Shown: positions 32,113 through 39,965 of the stretch, one piece after another
How the letters are laid out: each line of letters opens with the position of its first letter
Numbering within the stretch: position 1 is the stretch's first letter
NCBI RefSeq assembly: GCF_018780105.1
Contig: NZ_JADMKC010000002.1
Location: 62,001 to 126,000 of the forward strand
Direction of reading: 5' to 3'
DNA from: Thiobacillus sp.
GTDB taxonomy: Bacteria; Pseudomonadota; Gammaproteobacteria; Burkholderiales; Thiobacillaceae
DNA: 64,000 bases
The notes under the pieces: generated by a model
What the model was told of the DNA's origin: nothing
Databases searched by the model: none
Seen by the model: the letters and a program-made list of their open reading frames with translations, nothing else
Program-made: the position numbers and the translations under genes

Positions 32113-33267
32113 TCAGTACGAATAACTGTACATCAGTTGCCAGTTCAACTGGCTGTGGGTGATCTGCATGCCGCCGTTGCCAAAAGGCATGGCCGGGCCG
32201 CTGCCGGTCACCGTCACTTCCGGGGCATAGCTCAGCGCGAAGTTGAGGTCGGACTGTTTGCTGAAGGCATAGCCAAAGCCCACCGTGTAGTGATCCTCGA
32301 CGATCGCCGGCCACAGGTAGCTGACGTTTTCATCCGGAATCGGATTGCTGCCGTGGTTGTAGCCGATGCGGCCGGTGAGCGCGTCGGTAAACAGGTAGGA
32401 CAGGCCCAGTGCCACCACGATCTGGTCATCCCAGTTCTGCACGAAAGGCACCGCGCCACCGGCGGGCGTATTGATCGTCACGGTATTCATGCTGCTGCTC
32501 CACAGCAGGTCCTTGACGTCGGCTGCAACCATCAAGCGGTCGCTCGCCTGCCAGGCCAGGCCGAGGCCCAGCGTGACCGGCATGTCGAAGCCGTCCACCG
32601 AGTAGCCGCCGCCTTTGAGATCCGGCAGGTTGCCCGCGGTCTGGTACACGCCGCCAATCGTGAAGGTGTCGTCAATCTTGTAGGTGAAACCGAGCTTGGC
32701 GGCCAGGCTGTAGCCTTTGGCTTCGCCGGTGAAATCGCTGTCGTCCTCGAAATCGAGACCGGCCCCGCTGAACACCAGATCCATCCCCGCCCAGACGGCA
32801 TCGATGCTGCCGCCGATGTTGAAGCGGTCATTGACCTGATAGGCCACGGGGAAAATCAGGCGGCCGACGCTCACTTGCGCCATGTCGCCATTGGCGTATT
32901 CACTGCCCATGCCGCCCTGACCGTAGATGCCCACGCCGTAGCTCAGCGCGCCCTGTTTTTTCACGTAACCGAAAGCGGGTCCGTAGAAGGCGTCGGCGCT
33001 GGAGTCGCCCCTGCTGCCGGGTGCGGACACATCGGGGCCGACGAAGCCCACCATTGCGTCCACCCGGCTGCCATCCGTCATCAATCCGAGCGTGGCGGGG
33101 TTGTTCGCCATCGCGGCCGTGCCGTTGTCATAGGCCAGGGCGGCGCCGCCCATGCCTTGGGCAATCGGGCCGTAGGCCTCCATCAGCATGCCGTTGGTGG
33201 CTGCGGCCAGGCCAGGCACAGCCATTCCCACCACGGCGAGCGCGGTTGCGAGTTTATTCAATTGCAT
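32113..33267 (-). CDS. FadL/TodX-family outer-membrane channel
   Basis: 384 residues with a signal peptide (~1-22, AAA|TNGML). FadL features: NGMLMEAYGPIAQGMGGAALAYDNGTAAMANNPATLGL (the family's N-terminal hatch and NPA motif), repeated beta-strands such as LGLGLAWQASDRLMVAADVK, and a C-terminal aromatic residue (Tyr). The family imports hydrophobic compounds (fatty acids, aromatic hydrocarbons) through the outer membrane. Somewhat shorter than E. coli FadL (446). It is a single gene; substrate unknown. Confidence 0.85.
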   Translation of the reverse strand: MQLNKLATALAVVGMAVPGLAAATNGMLMEAYGPIAQGMGGAALAYDNGTAAMANNPATLGLMTDGSRVDAMVGFVGPDVSAPGSRGDSSADAFYGPAFGYVKKQGALSYGVGIYGQGGMGSEYANGDMAQVSVGRLIFPVAYQVNDRFNIGGSIDAVWAGMDLVFSGAGLDFEDDSDFTGEAKGYSLAAKLGFTYKIDDTFTIGGVYQTAGNLPDLKGGGYSVDGFDMPVTLGLGLAWQASDRLMVAADVKDLLWSSSMNTVTINTPAGGAVPFVQNWDDQIVVALGLSYLFTDALTGRIGYNHGSNPIPDENVSYLWPAIVEDHYTVGFGYAFSKQSDLNFALSYAPEVTVTGSGPAMPFGNGGMQITHSQLNWQLMYSYSY

Positions 33268-33456
33268 TGGGGTCTTTCGAGGAGAGGGAGGTTATGAACG
33301 GGCGAGATTCTAACCGGTTTTTTTTCAAGCCCGTGTGGGCACGGGTGATTTTTCGAGCGTTCCGGGCCGGTGGAAAAACCCCTATAAAACAGCAGGGAAT
33401 ACGCGGCTCGGTTCAACCCCATGCATGAAGCGTCCGGGCGCCCGGGCGGTCACTGC

Positions 33457-33495
33457 AAAAAAAAGGGTTTACGCGTCTTGCTTACGCGCAAACCC
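33457..33495 (-). terminator. Terminator after the bactofilin gene
   Basis: On the minus strand GGGTTTGCGCGT / ACGCGTAAACCC (one mismatch, 7-nt loop) is followed by eight T residues, ~90 bp after the bactofilin stop. It indicates a monocistronic transcript. The rest of the 316-bp gap to the FadL-like gene holds a CCGGGCGCCCGG palindrome (33434-33445) and no gene. Confidence 0.85.
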
Positions 33496-33583
33496 CATTC
33501 GCCTATCGGGCAGGATGCGATCCGACCCCGACGTCACGCTGTCGCTCCTCAACGACATGCGCGCATCGATGTGTCGACTCGCC

Positions 33584-34225
33584 TTAACGTCGCCCCGCCA
33601 GATTGCGTGCCAGCGTGGAGCCGAAATGAATCTGCTCCAGTTCCGGCTCCTGCGTGGACGCTTCGGCCACGTCAGGTGTCGGGGTTTGCACAGCGGCTTC
33701 CGGCAGCTTGGCCAGGCTGGGTCCGGTAGCAAGCCGTTGCACATCCCCGGAAAGGGTGCCCCCCTCTTCGATCATCATCGCGCCATAGCGGATCACGCCG
33801 GTGACCTTGCCGGTGGCGTAAATCACCAGCCGTTTGCGGGCGGTCAGCTCGCCCTCGAAGATTCCGCGCACCTCCGCCACGTCGATCTCGGCCTTGCCCG
33901 AAAACACGCCGCCCTCGGCGATGCGAATGTCGCGGCTGTTCATCGACGCTTCCACGCGGCCTTCCACCACCAGGATTTCGCAATCGGTGATTTCCGAGCC
34001 TTTCAGCTTGATGTTCGGGCCGACGATGAGTTTGCTGCCCTCCTCGTTCCGTGCGTATTGGGCGGGGTCCTGCGGCAGGGCTTCCGGGGCGGCTTCAACG
34101 GCCTTGGCCGTCACGGCAGCCTTCGGGGCTTCGGCGGGTTTGACCGGGTAGCCCGCATGGCTCGTCTTGGTCGAGTCGGTTTTCGATTGGCCAGAATGGC
34201 CAGGTTGCATGAAGGATTTGAGCAT
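33584..34225 (-). CDS. Bactofilin (polymer-forming cytoskeletal protein)
   Basis: 213 residues. A central bactofilin domain (~62-165) is a right-handed beta-helix of short repeats: GSKLIVGPNIKLKGSEITDCEILVVEGRVEAS, GGVFSGKAEIDVAEVRGIFEGELTARKRLVIYATGKVTGVIRYGAMMIEEGGTLSG. Unstructured Lys/Ala-rich N-terminal and Glu/Thr/Pro-rich C-terminal tails flank it, as is usual. Bactofilins self-assemble into membrane-associated filaments that position cell-wall or envelope machinery. The gene is preceded by a sigma-54 promoter and two GlrR-type boxes, and is followed by its own terminator. Confidence 0.92.
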   Translation of the reverse strand: MLKSFMQPGHSGQSKTDSTKTSHAGYPVKPAEAPKAAVTAKAVEAAPEALPQDPAQYARNEEGSKLIVGPNIKLKGSEITDCEILVVEGRVEASMNSRDIRIAEGGVFSGKAEIDVAEVRGIFEGELTARKRLVIYATGKVTGVIRYGAMMIEEGGTLSGDVQRLATGPSLAKLPEAAVQTPTPDVAEASTQEPELEQIHFGSTLARNLAGRR

Positions 34226-34303
34226 GGGCTGGGTCTCTCTCGGATACGGGGTGGTAAAACGCTCTGGTGTGGTTGCGACCAGAATTGGGCGCAGTCCTCA
34301 ATT

Positions 34304-34319
34304 AGCAATACACGCGCCA
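34304..34319 (-). promoter_or_regulatory. Sigma-54 (-24/-12) promoter of the bactofilin gene
   Basis: Read on the minus strand TGGCGCGTGTATTGCT matches TGGCACG-N4-TTGCW with one mismatch and the invariant GG-N10-GC spacing. Predicted transcription start is ~34293, leaving a ~67-nt leader. It is the best sigma-54 promoter match seen in the window. Confidence 0.8.
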
Positions 34320-34393
34320 GCACTGAAAACCTGTTTATAAACAGTCAGATAAGGAATTTTCTTGGGGGAGTCGGGGTGAAAAATCGGGCAAAT

Positions 34394-34411
34394 CGTCGCC
34401 GAATGGCGACA
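34394..34411 (-). promoter_or_regulatory. GlrR-type box, proximal, upstream of bactofilin
   Basis: CGTCGCC-GAAT-GGCGACA on the plus strand, a CGTC-N10-GACA box with the same GC extension as the distal box. It begins 74 bp upstream of the -24 element of the bactofilin promoter. Confidence 0.6.
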
Positions 34412-34471
34412 GCCCGAGCGGCCGAATTCAAAACTACTTCAATAAAACAAGAACTTGGGCGTGTTTGCGGC

Positions 34472-34489
34472 TGTCGCCAGATGGCGACA
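34472..34489 (-). promoter_or_regulatory. GlrR-type box, distal, upstream of bactofilin
   Basis: TGTCGCCA-GA-TGGCGACA, a perfect palindrome (10-bp arms counting flanking C/G, 34471-34490) that fits TGTC-N10-GACA exactly. It lies 78 bp upstream of the proximal box, in the gap before the macrodomain gene. Confidence 0.65.
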
Positions 34490-34515
34490 GGTGCTATGCC
34501 GTGCGTGACATCAGC

Positions 34516-35028
34516 CTACGCTTCGGCAAGCAGTGCCTGGTAGACGGCGAGGTCGGCCGCTGAATTACAGCAAAAAATCACTTCGCAGATGGCGGGAAAC
34601 TCCAGCACAGCGGCGCGCACCGTCGCCACCGCTATCCCCGCGGCGAGCGCGACCGGGTAGCCGTAGACGCCGCTGCTGATGCCGGGGAACGCCAGGGTGT
34701 GGAGGCCGTGCTGCGCCGCGACCTCGATCGCGCGCCGGTAGCACGAGGCCAGTAATTCCGCTTCGCCCCGAGCACCGCCGTGCCAGACCGGGCCCACAGT
34801 GTGGATGACAAACCGGGCCGGCAACCGATAGCCCGGCGTGAGTTTGGCGTCGCCCGTCTGGCAGCCGTGCAGTTGGCGGCATGCGCCCAGCAATTGTGGT
34901 CCGGCCGTGCGATGGATCGCACCGTCCACCCCGCCGCCGCCGAGCAGTGACGCGTTGGCGGCATTGACGATGGCATCAACCGCGAGCGTCGTGATATCGG
35001 CCTGAATGGCGTGCAATGTGGCGGGCAT
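34516..35028 (-). CDS. ymdB: Macrodomain protein, O-acetyl-ADP-ribose deacetylase type
   Basis: 170 residues, a single macrodomain starting at [39 protein letters not shown], with the family's NAAN and GGGVDGAIH loops, then [12 protein letters not shown] and [14 protein letters not shown] around the ADP-ribose pocket. YmdB-type enzymes hydrolyse O-acetyl-ADP-ribose or remove ADP-ribose from proteins and, in E. coli, modulate RNase III. No ADP-ribosyltransferase or toxin gene is adjacent. Single gene; the region 35029-35175 after sodC holds nothing recognised. Confidence 0.92.
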   Translation of the reverse strand: MPATLHAIQADITTLAVDAIVNAANASLLGGGGVDGAIHRTAGPQLLGACRQLHGCQTGDAKLTPGYRLPARFVIHTVGPVWHGGARGEAELLASCYRRAIEVAAQHGLHTLAFPGISSGVYGYPVALAAGIAVATVRAAVLEFPAICEVIFCCNSAADLAVYQALLAEA

Positions 35029-35175
35029 GCTTCAAGGGTCTCCCAATCAAGCTGGGCATCAGGCTTTTCAAGCGCGAGGCGTCGTGTCCCGCGCCGGCAT
35101 GCCGGGCACGCCGCAAGGTTTGCGGATCGAGCCCAGGCAAGCCAATGGGGTTTGGCCCCATCTACTCCTGGCGCA

Positions 35176-35697
35176 TTACCTCGACACGCCGCACGCCATG
35201 CGCGCACCGCCGCCGCCCAGCGCAGCCGGGTGATCGGAATGGTTGTCGCCGCCGACGTGAACCATCAGCGAGCGCCCTTTCATGTCTGCCATTTTCAGGC
35301 GCGGTGCCAGAACCGGCTGGCTGGCATTGCCGCTGGCATCCACGAACAGCGGCGGCAGATCGCCCAGGTGGCCATCGCCCCACGGCGTGCCGTGGCGATT
35401 GGTGTTTTGCGGGTCGAAATGGCCGCCCGCGGCCAGTGCCGGAACCATCTTGCCGTCCTTGTCCTTGGGCATGCAGCTGGGATTGGCATGCACATGGAAA
35501 CCATGCAATCCCGGCGTCATGCCGTTGAGGGCTGGAGTGAACACCAGGCCATACGCCGATTCGCTGACCGTGACCTGACCGACAGATGCGCCAACGCCTT
35601 TGTCATCAACCAGCGTCATCGGAATAACGATGTCCGCCAGCGCCGAAAACGACGCAACGCTCAACAGGACTGCGGCAACACTAACTTGAACCTTCAT
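35176..35697 (-). CDS. sodC: Periplasmic Cu,Zn superoxide dismutase
   Basis: 173 residues with a signal peptide (~1-21). The metal ligands are all present: [11 protein letters not shown] (two Cu His and the disulfide Cys), GGHFDP (bridging His region), GDGHLGDLP (Zn His/Asp) and [11 protein letters not shown] (Cu His); the partner Cys is in ARMACGV. It converts superoxide to peroxide in the periplasm. The upstream 293 bp (35698-35990) contain no gene and no clear promoter that I could assign. Confidence 0.96.
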   Translation of the reverse strand: MKVQVSVAAVLLSVASFSALADIVIPMTLVDDKGVGASVGQVTVSESAYGLVFTPALNGMTPGLHGFHVHANPSCMPKDKDGKMVPALAAGGHFDPQNTNRHGTPWGDGHLGDLPPLFVDASGNASQPVLAPRLKMADMKGRSLMVHVGGDNHSDHPAALGGGGARMACGVSR

Positions 35698-35990
35698 GAG
35701 TCTCTCTCCTTAAGTGGGTGGAACAACATGGCGTCGATTTCAAGGTAAGGATTGGCCGGCGATATGTTGCCGGCGTCCCGGTTGTGGTTCCAGGGGCCGA
35801 CAGTACGCCACCTGTCGACCCGCTCCGCATGAGGTGATGATAAAGGCTTTAGCCTGGCTGTTTGTATCGCACCTACTCGCCCATGCACTCTGCTGTGTTC
35901 AGTAGAGTCGATGCGAGGGTGGAGCCACTATCTGTAGACCGCGGGGCTGTTCGATGCTTTTTTCATGTGGCCTTCCCCACGCTTTAGCGC

Positions 35991-37442
35991 CTATTCCGTT
36001 TCACGCACGACGTTTCCCTTGCTGACACTCTCACCGTCGCCTGGGCGCAACGACCAGAAAGACAGTGAAGACAAGGAGGTCAGGCCGCCCAGCGTCAGAA
36101 ACGCGTAGTGCAATGCCGTCGTCACCGCCGCGCGGTCGGTTTGCGGCAGATCCCCCAAATACCAGGCTGCGATCAGCGAGCCGCAGGCCAGCCCAAAGCT
36201 CATCGACATCTGCTGCATCGAACTGGAAATCGTGCTCGCCATGCTCGAATCGGGCGCATCGATGTCGGCAAAAGCCATCGAGTTCATGCTGGTGTATTGC
36301 AGCGAATTGAAAAAACCCATCGACAGACTCAGCAGCACGATCAGTCCGATCGGCGTGGCCGGGCCCACCAGCGAGAACAGGCTGACGACGACCCCGATCA
36401 TCACCGTATTCACGGTCAGGATGCGGCGGTAGCCAAAGCGCGCCAGCACCCGTGCCGAAATGAACTTCATGAACATGGCCGCCGCAGCGGCAGGCATCAT
36501 CAGCAGGCCCGCCTGCCACGCCGGCATGCCGAGACCGAGCTGGTACAGCAGCGGCAGCAGAAACGGCATGCCGCCCACCCCCAGCCGCGTGATGAAGCCG
36601 CCCATCACCGACACGCGAAACGTGCGCACGCGGAACAGCGCCAGGCGCAGCAGCGGATGGGGCGTCGCGCGCGCGTGCCAGAAATAGGCGGCGAACAGGC
36701 TGAGGCTGAGCAGCAGCAGCGTCGCGGCCGAGCCCACGTCGAGTTCATGTTCGCCAAAGATTTCCAGCAGCCAGGACAGCAGCGCCGCACCGCTGCCGAA
36801 AAGCACCAGGCCGACGACATCCAGCGGCCGCGCCGCATCGCCCCGGTAATCCGGCATGTAGCGATGCGCCAGCCACAGCGCCAGCAGACCCGCCGGCACA
36901 TTGACGAAGAAAATGTAGCGCCACGACAGCCAGTGCACGATCAGGCCGCCGACCGTCGGCCCGAGCAGCGGCCCGATCAGCGCCGGAATGATGACGAAGT
37001 TCATCGCCCGCAACAGCTCCGCCTTGGGAAAGGTGCGGACGATCGTCAGCCGCCCCACCGGCATCATCATCGCCGCGCCGATACCCTGCAGGATGCGCCC
37101 CGCCACCAGCATCGGCGCGTTTTGCGCCAGACCGCACAGGATCGAGGCAAAGGTGAAAATGCCGACCGCGATGCTGAACACGCGGCGCGTGCCGTAGCGG
37201 TCCGCCATCCAGCCGCTCACCGGTATGCACACTGCCAAGCTTAGGATATAGCTGGTCACCACCGCCTTCAGGCTCAGCGGTGTCACCTGCAGACTCTGCG
37301 CCATCGCCGGCACCGCCGTGTTGACGATGGTGGTGTCGAGTTGCTCCATGAACAGTGCCACGGCCACGACCCAGGGCAGGTAGGTTTTGACTGTGGAAGG
37401 GTTCATTTGCGGGTGAGAAATGGCCGTATCAGAGCGACTCAA
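35991..37442 (-). CDS. DHA2-family MFS exporter (EmrB/QacA, HsrA-like)
   Basis: 483 residues with about 14 hydrophobic segments. Characteristic DHA2 sequences: LDTTIVNTAVPAMAQSL (motif D1), GWMADRYGTRRVFSIAV (motif A), GRILQGIGAAMMMPVGR (motif B region) and GPLLGPTVGGLIVHWLSWRYIFFVNVPAG (motif C). It is a proton-coupled drug or metabolite exporter; the substrate cannot be told. Start M1 or M13 (MNPSTVKTYLPW) are both possible. No EmrA-type adaptor gene is adjacent. Confidence 0.9.
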   Translation of the reverse strand: MSRSDTAISHPQMNPSTVKTYLPWVVAVALFMEQLDTTIVNTAVPAMAQSLQVTPLSLKAVVTSYILSLAVCIPVSGWMADRYGTRRVFSIAVGIFTFASILCGLAQNAPMLVAGRILQGIGAAMMMPVGRLTIVRTFPKAELLRAMNFVIIPALIGPLLGPTVGGLIVHWLSWRYIFFVNVPAGLLALWLAHRYMPDYRGDAARPLDVVGLVLFGSGAALLSWLLEIFGEHELDVGSAATLLLLSLSLFAAYFWHARATPHPLLRLALFRVRTFRVSVMGGFITRLGVGGMPFLLPLLYQLGLGMPAWQAGLLMMPAAAAAMFMKFISARVLARFGYRRILTVNTVMIGVVVSLFSLVGPATPIGLIVLLSLSMGFFNSLQYTSMNSMAFADIDAPDSSMASTISSSMQQMSMSFGLACGSLIAAWYLGDLPQTDRAAVTTALHYAFLTLGGLTSLSSLSFWSLRPGDGESVSKGNVVRETE

Positions 37443-37481
37443 TTTACGTGGGCAACAGGTTGCAAGTTAATCGGCGGTGGC

Positions 37482-37510
37482 TTGACAGATGCTAACGCGA
37501 GGCGTTAGTG
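37482..37510 (+). promoter_or_regulatory. higBA promoter with HigA-type operator
   Basis: TTGACA at 37482-37487, then a 17-bp spacer to a weak -10 (TTAGTG, 37505-37510). An inverted repeat CTAACGC-gag-GCGTTAG (37492-37508) covers the spacer and -10, the position expected for autorepression by the antitoxin. Confidence 0.6.
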
Positions 37511-37517
37511 TTGCGGC

Positions 37518-37796
37518 ATGATCAAGCGATTCAAATGTCGCGAAACACAAGCGCTGTTCGAGGGAAAACGCTCTCCGCGGTTTGCCAACGTCGCAAGCGT
37601 AGCGATCCGCAAATTGCAGATGCTACACGCAGTCGAGCGTCTGGAATCCCTGCGTATCCCGCCGCAAAATCGGCTCGAAGCACTCAAAGGCGACCGCAAG
37701 GGCCAGTGGAGTATCCGCGTCAACGACCAGTGGCGTGTGTGCTTTGTCTGGAAGGATGGCGCGGCGTGGGACGTGGAAATCGTCGATTATCACTAA
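37518..37796 (+). CDS. higB: HigB-type toxin (RelE superfamily mRNA interferase)
   Basis: 92 residues, beginning MIKRFKCRETQALFEGKRSPRF and continuing RKLQMLHAVERLESLRIPPQNRLEALKGDRKGQWSIRVNDQWRVCFVW, closely resembling the HigB/plasmid-maintenance killer family. The C-terminal WRVCFVW strand and preceding Arg/Lys residues form the ribosome-dependent RNase surface. The toxin gene precedes the antitoxin gene, the order that defines hig modules. Start chosen by family length and the operator just upstream. Confidence 0.95.
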   Translation: MIKRFKCRETQALFEGKRSPRFANVASVAIRKLQMLHAVERLESLRIPPQNRLEALKGDRKGQWSIRVNDQWRVCFVWKDGAAWDVEIVDYH

Positions 37797-37817
37797 CTCA
37801 ATTCACCAGGAGCCATC

Positions 37818-38120
37818 ATGGCAAAACGTCAAATCCCGCTCGCCACCCCCGGCGAAATCCTGCTGGAAGAATTTCTCAAGCCGCTGGGCGTCACCCAATA
37901 CCGGCTGGCCAAGGAAATCGGCGTACCGCAGCGCCGCATCGGGGAAATCGTCGCCGGCAAGCGCAGCATCACCGCCGATACCGCCGCGCGCCTGGGCGTT
38001 TTCTTTGGCATGGAAGCCGAGTTCTGGCTGAACCTGCAGGCGCACTATGACTTGGCGATCACGCGGGAAGCGCTGGCCGAGAATCTGGCCGCGATCCATC
38101 CGCTGGAGGCAGCGGCGTAA
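37818..38120 (+). CDS. higA: HigA-type antitoxin (XRE family)
   Basis: 100 residues with a helix-turn-helix at ~20-65 (LGVTQYRLAKEIGVPQRRIGEIVAGKRSITADTAARLGVFFG) and the HigA-typical start TPGEILLEEFLKPLG. It binds and neutralises HigB and represses the operon. It begins 21 bp after the toxin stop with RBS CAGGAG. An inverted repeat (CCATCACC / GGTGATGG, 38153-38175) follows. Confidence 0.96.
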   Translation: MAKRQIPLATPGEILLEEFLKPLGVTQYRLAKEIGVPQRRIGEIVAGKRSITADTAARLGVFFGMEAEFWLNLQAHYDLAITREALAENLAAIHPLEAAA

Positions 38121-38152
38121 GTCGGGCGTCGCGTATGTGTTATTGCAAGACC

Positions 38153-38175
38153 CCATCACCACCCAGAGGTGATGG
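38153..38175 (+). terminator. Hairpin after higA
   Basis: An 8-bp perfect stem with a 7-nt loop 33 bp after the antitoxin stop. There is no T-tract, so it may be only a transcript-end or stability hairpin. Confidence 0.45.
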
Positions 38176-38212
38176 CCTAAGTTGATAATCGAAAAAAATG
38201 GAGGGGGAGACC

Positions 38213-38596
38213 ATGACCAATAATATGAAGGACACAGACTGGCAGGAAACCTATAGCTCTCTCCTAAAGTTGTCCACCGAGGGCTTTAAGTTTTGCGCCT
38301 TAGCAAATGGTGGTGCGGCTGTTGCTATCCTCGCTTACTTAGGGGATATCGCTGGAAAGGACGGGCCAGTTCCTGACATGCGTTGCGCGATGCTGTCATT
38401 TTTGCTTGGGCTGTTTTTTTGCGGCGTCGCCATGTTGTATGCATATTTAACCCAATTGAAGCGACTGAATAACCTCGTGGACGGCAGCGGCACGCGCGGC
38501 GACTGGCGCTTAGTGGTGTCCCTTGTATTCGCTGTCCTGAGTCTGTTTGCATTTGGCCTTGGGTCCTTGCTTGCGGTCACATCGTTTGTTAAGTAG
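38213..38596 (+). CDS. Hypothetical three-pass membrane protein
   Basis: 127 residues starting MTNNMKDTDWQETYSSLLKL, preceded by a strong RBS GGAGGGGGAG; an ATG five codons upstream lies within this RBS and is less likely. Three hydrophobic segments (~21-43, ~55-79, ~97-125). Not recognised, though small membrane proteins of this shape often sit in accessory islands. Codon use is visibly less GC-biased at third positions than in the neighbouring genes, in keeping with horizontal transfer. Confidence 0.75.
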   Translation: MTNNMKDTDWQETYSSLLKLSTEGFKFCALANGGAAVAILAYLGDIAGKDGPVPDMRCAMLSFLLGLFFCGVAMLYAYLTQLKRLNNLVDGSGTRGDWRLVVSLVFAVLSLFAFGLGSLLAVTSFVK

Positions 38597-38660
38597 CGGA
38601 ATCAAAGGGGACAGACTGAACTGACCGGGTATTTCGGACGCTCTAATCAAGCAACGCACT

Positions 38661-38789
38661 TTAGCTACGCCATAAAATGGCAATTAATATTGCTATACCA
38701 ACACTTAATATCCAATTCAATTTTTCTTCGATTTTGTTTAAAACCTTGCATGTTTCAATGCTTATTTCCCTTTCTGTTGGCTCGTACAT
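38661..38789 (-). CDS. Small single-pass membrane protein (42 residues)
   Basis: A short frame, MYEPTEREISIETCKVL then NKIEEKLNWILSVGIAI and a C-terminal LIAILWRS, with a GGAG RBS 5-8 bp before the ATG. The N-terminal half is a charged amphipathic helix and the C-terminal half one membrane span. The DNA is markedly AT-rich compared with the rest of the window. No homologue recognised. Confidence 0.55.
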   Translation of the reverse strand: MYEPTEREISIETCKVLNKIEEKLNWILSVGIAILIAILWRS

Positions 38790-38868
38790 TCTTTCTCCAA
38801 TCGATTAGATGAGGCTTGCCTAGAATTCCCATGAACTAAAAGGGCCAACTTCGGTTATCTCCACTGGT

Positions 38869-39879
38869 TCAGCCCAGCGTCTTGTACTTCCGGTACCACT
38901 CCACCCACTTCCCGATCCCATACTCCAGCGTTGTCGCCGGCTTGAAGCCGGTGTCGCGGATGAGGTCGTCGACGTCGGCGTAGGTCGCCTGCACGTCGCC
39001 GTCCTGCATCGGCAGGAAGTTCTTTTTCGCGGTCTGGCCGAGCGCGGCTTCGATGGTGCCGATGAAGTCCATCAGCTGCACCGGGGTGTGGTTGCCGATG
39101 TTGTAGACGCGGTAGGGCGCGTGGCTCGATGCCGGGTCGGGGTTGTTGTGGTCGAAGTTCGGGTTGCCCTGTGGGATGCGGTCGAGCACTTTGACGGTGC
39201 CGTCGGCGATGTCGTCGATGTAGGTGAAGTCGCGCATCATGTCGCCGTGGTTGAAGACGTCGATGGTGCGGTTTTCCAATATTGCGGAAGTGAACAGCCA
39301 CGGCGACATGTCGGGCCGGCCCCACGGGCCGTAGACGGTGAAGTAGCGCAGGCCGGTGGTGGGCAGGCCGTAGAGGTGCGAGTAGGTGTGCGCCATCAGC
39401 TCGTTGGCCTTTTTGCTGGCGGCGTACAGGCTCACCGGGTGGTTGACCGGGTCGTGGGTGGAGAACGGAATCTTGGTGTTGGCGCCGTACACGCTCGACG
39501 AACTGGCGTAGACGAAGTGCTTGACGCCGTGGTGGCGGCAGCCTTCGAGCAGGTTGGCAAAGCCGACGATGTTGGACTGCACGTAGGCGTGCGGATTCTT
39601 CAGCGAGTAGCGCACGCCGGCCTGCGCGGCGAGGTTGATGACGGCGTCGAAGTGGCCTTTCTCGAACAGGTCTTCCATCACCATGCGGTCGGAGATGTCG
39701 TCCTTGAGGAAGCGGAAGTTGGGGTAGGGCTTCAGCTGCTCCAGCCGCGCCAGCTTCAAGGCCGGGTCGTAGTAGTCGTTGAGGTTGTCGATGCCGACCA
39801 CTTCGTCGCCGCGTTTCAGCAGGATTTGCGCGACGTGCATGCCGATAAACCCGGCCGCGCCGGTGAGCAGAATTTTCAT
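38869..39879 (-). CDS. NAD-dependent nucleotide-sugar epimerase (UDP-glucuronate 4-epimerase type)
   Basis: 336 residues of the extended SDR family. NAD-binding GAAGFIGMHVA near the N-terminus, VVGIDNLNDYYDPALKLARL, the catalytic SSSSVYG and YAASKKANE (Y-x3-K), and RYFTVYGPWGRPDM all follow the pattern of UDP-glucuronate 4-epimerases (WbnF/LspL/CapI), which make UDP-galacturonate for capsule or LPS. It is a single gene next to waaA in divergent orientation, so a role in surface polysaccharide is plausible. Confidence 0.9.
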   Translation of the reverse strand: MKILLTGAAGFIGMHVAQILLKRGDEVVGIDNLNDYYDPALKLARLEQLKPYPNFRFLKDDISDRMVMEDLFEKGHFDAVINLAAQAGVRYSLKNPHAYVQSNIVGFANLLEGCRHHGVKHFVYASSSSVYGANTKIPFSTHDPVNHPVSLYAASKKANELMAHTYSHLYGLPTTGLRYFTVYGPWGRPDMSPWLFTSAILENRTIDVFNHGDMMRDFTYIDDIADGTVKVLDRIPQGNPNFDHNNPDPASSHAPYRVYNIGNHTPVQLMDFIGTIEAALGQTAKKNFLPMQDGDVQATYADVDDLIRDTGFKPATTLEYGIGKWVEWYRKYKTLG

Positions 39880-39965
39880 TTTTCAGCCTCCAGAAAGTGC
39901 CGTCGAGTTTAGCACTCCACGTTTGCGGCTATGGGCACAGCCGCTGCCCCGCTTACAATCCGCCG

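Noticed and set aside
33540-33557. Another TGTC-N10-GACA box
   Set aside because: It matches the GlrR half-sites but lies in the bactofilin 3' region before its terminator, lacks the GCGACA extension, and I found no sigma-54 promoter for the FadL-like gene downstream. About one such match per 64 kb is expected by chance.
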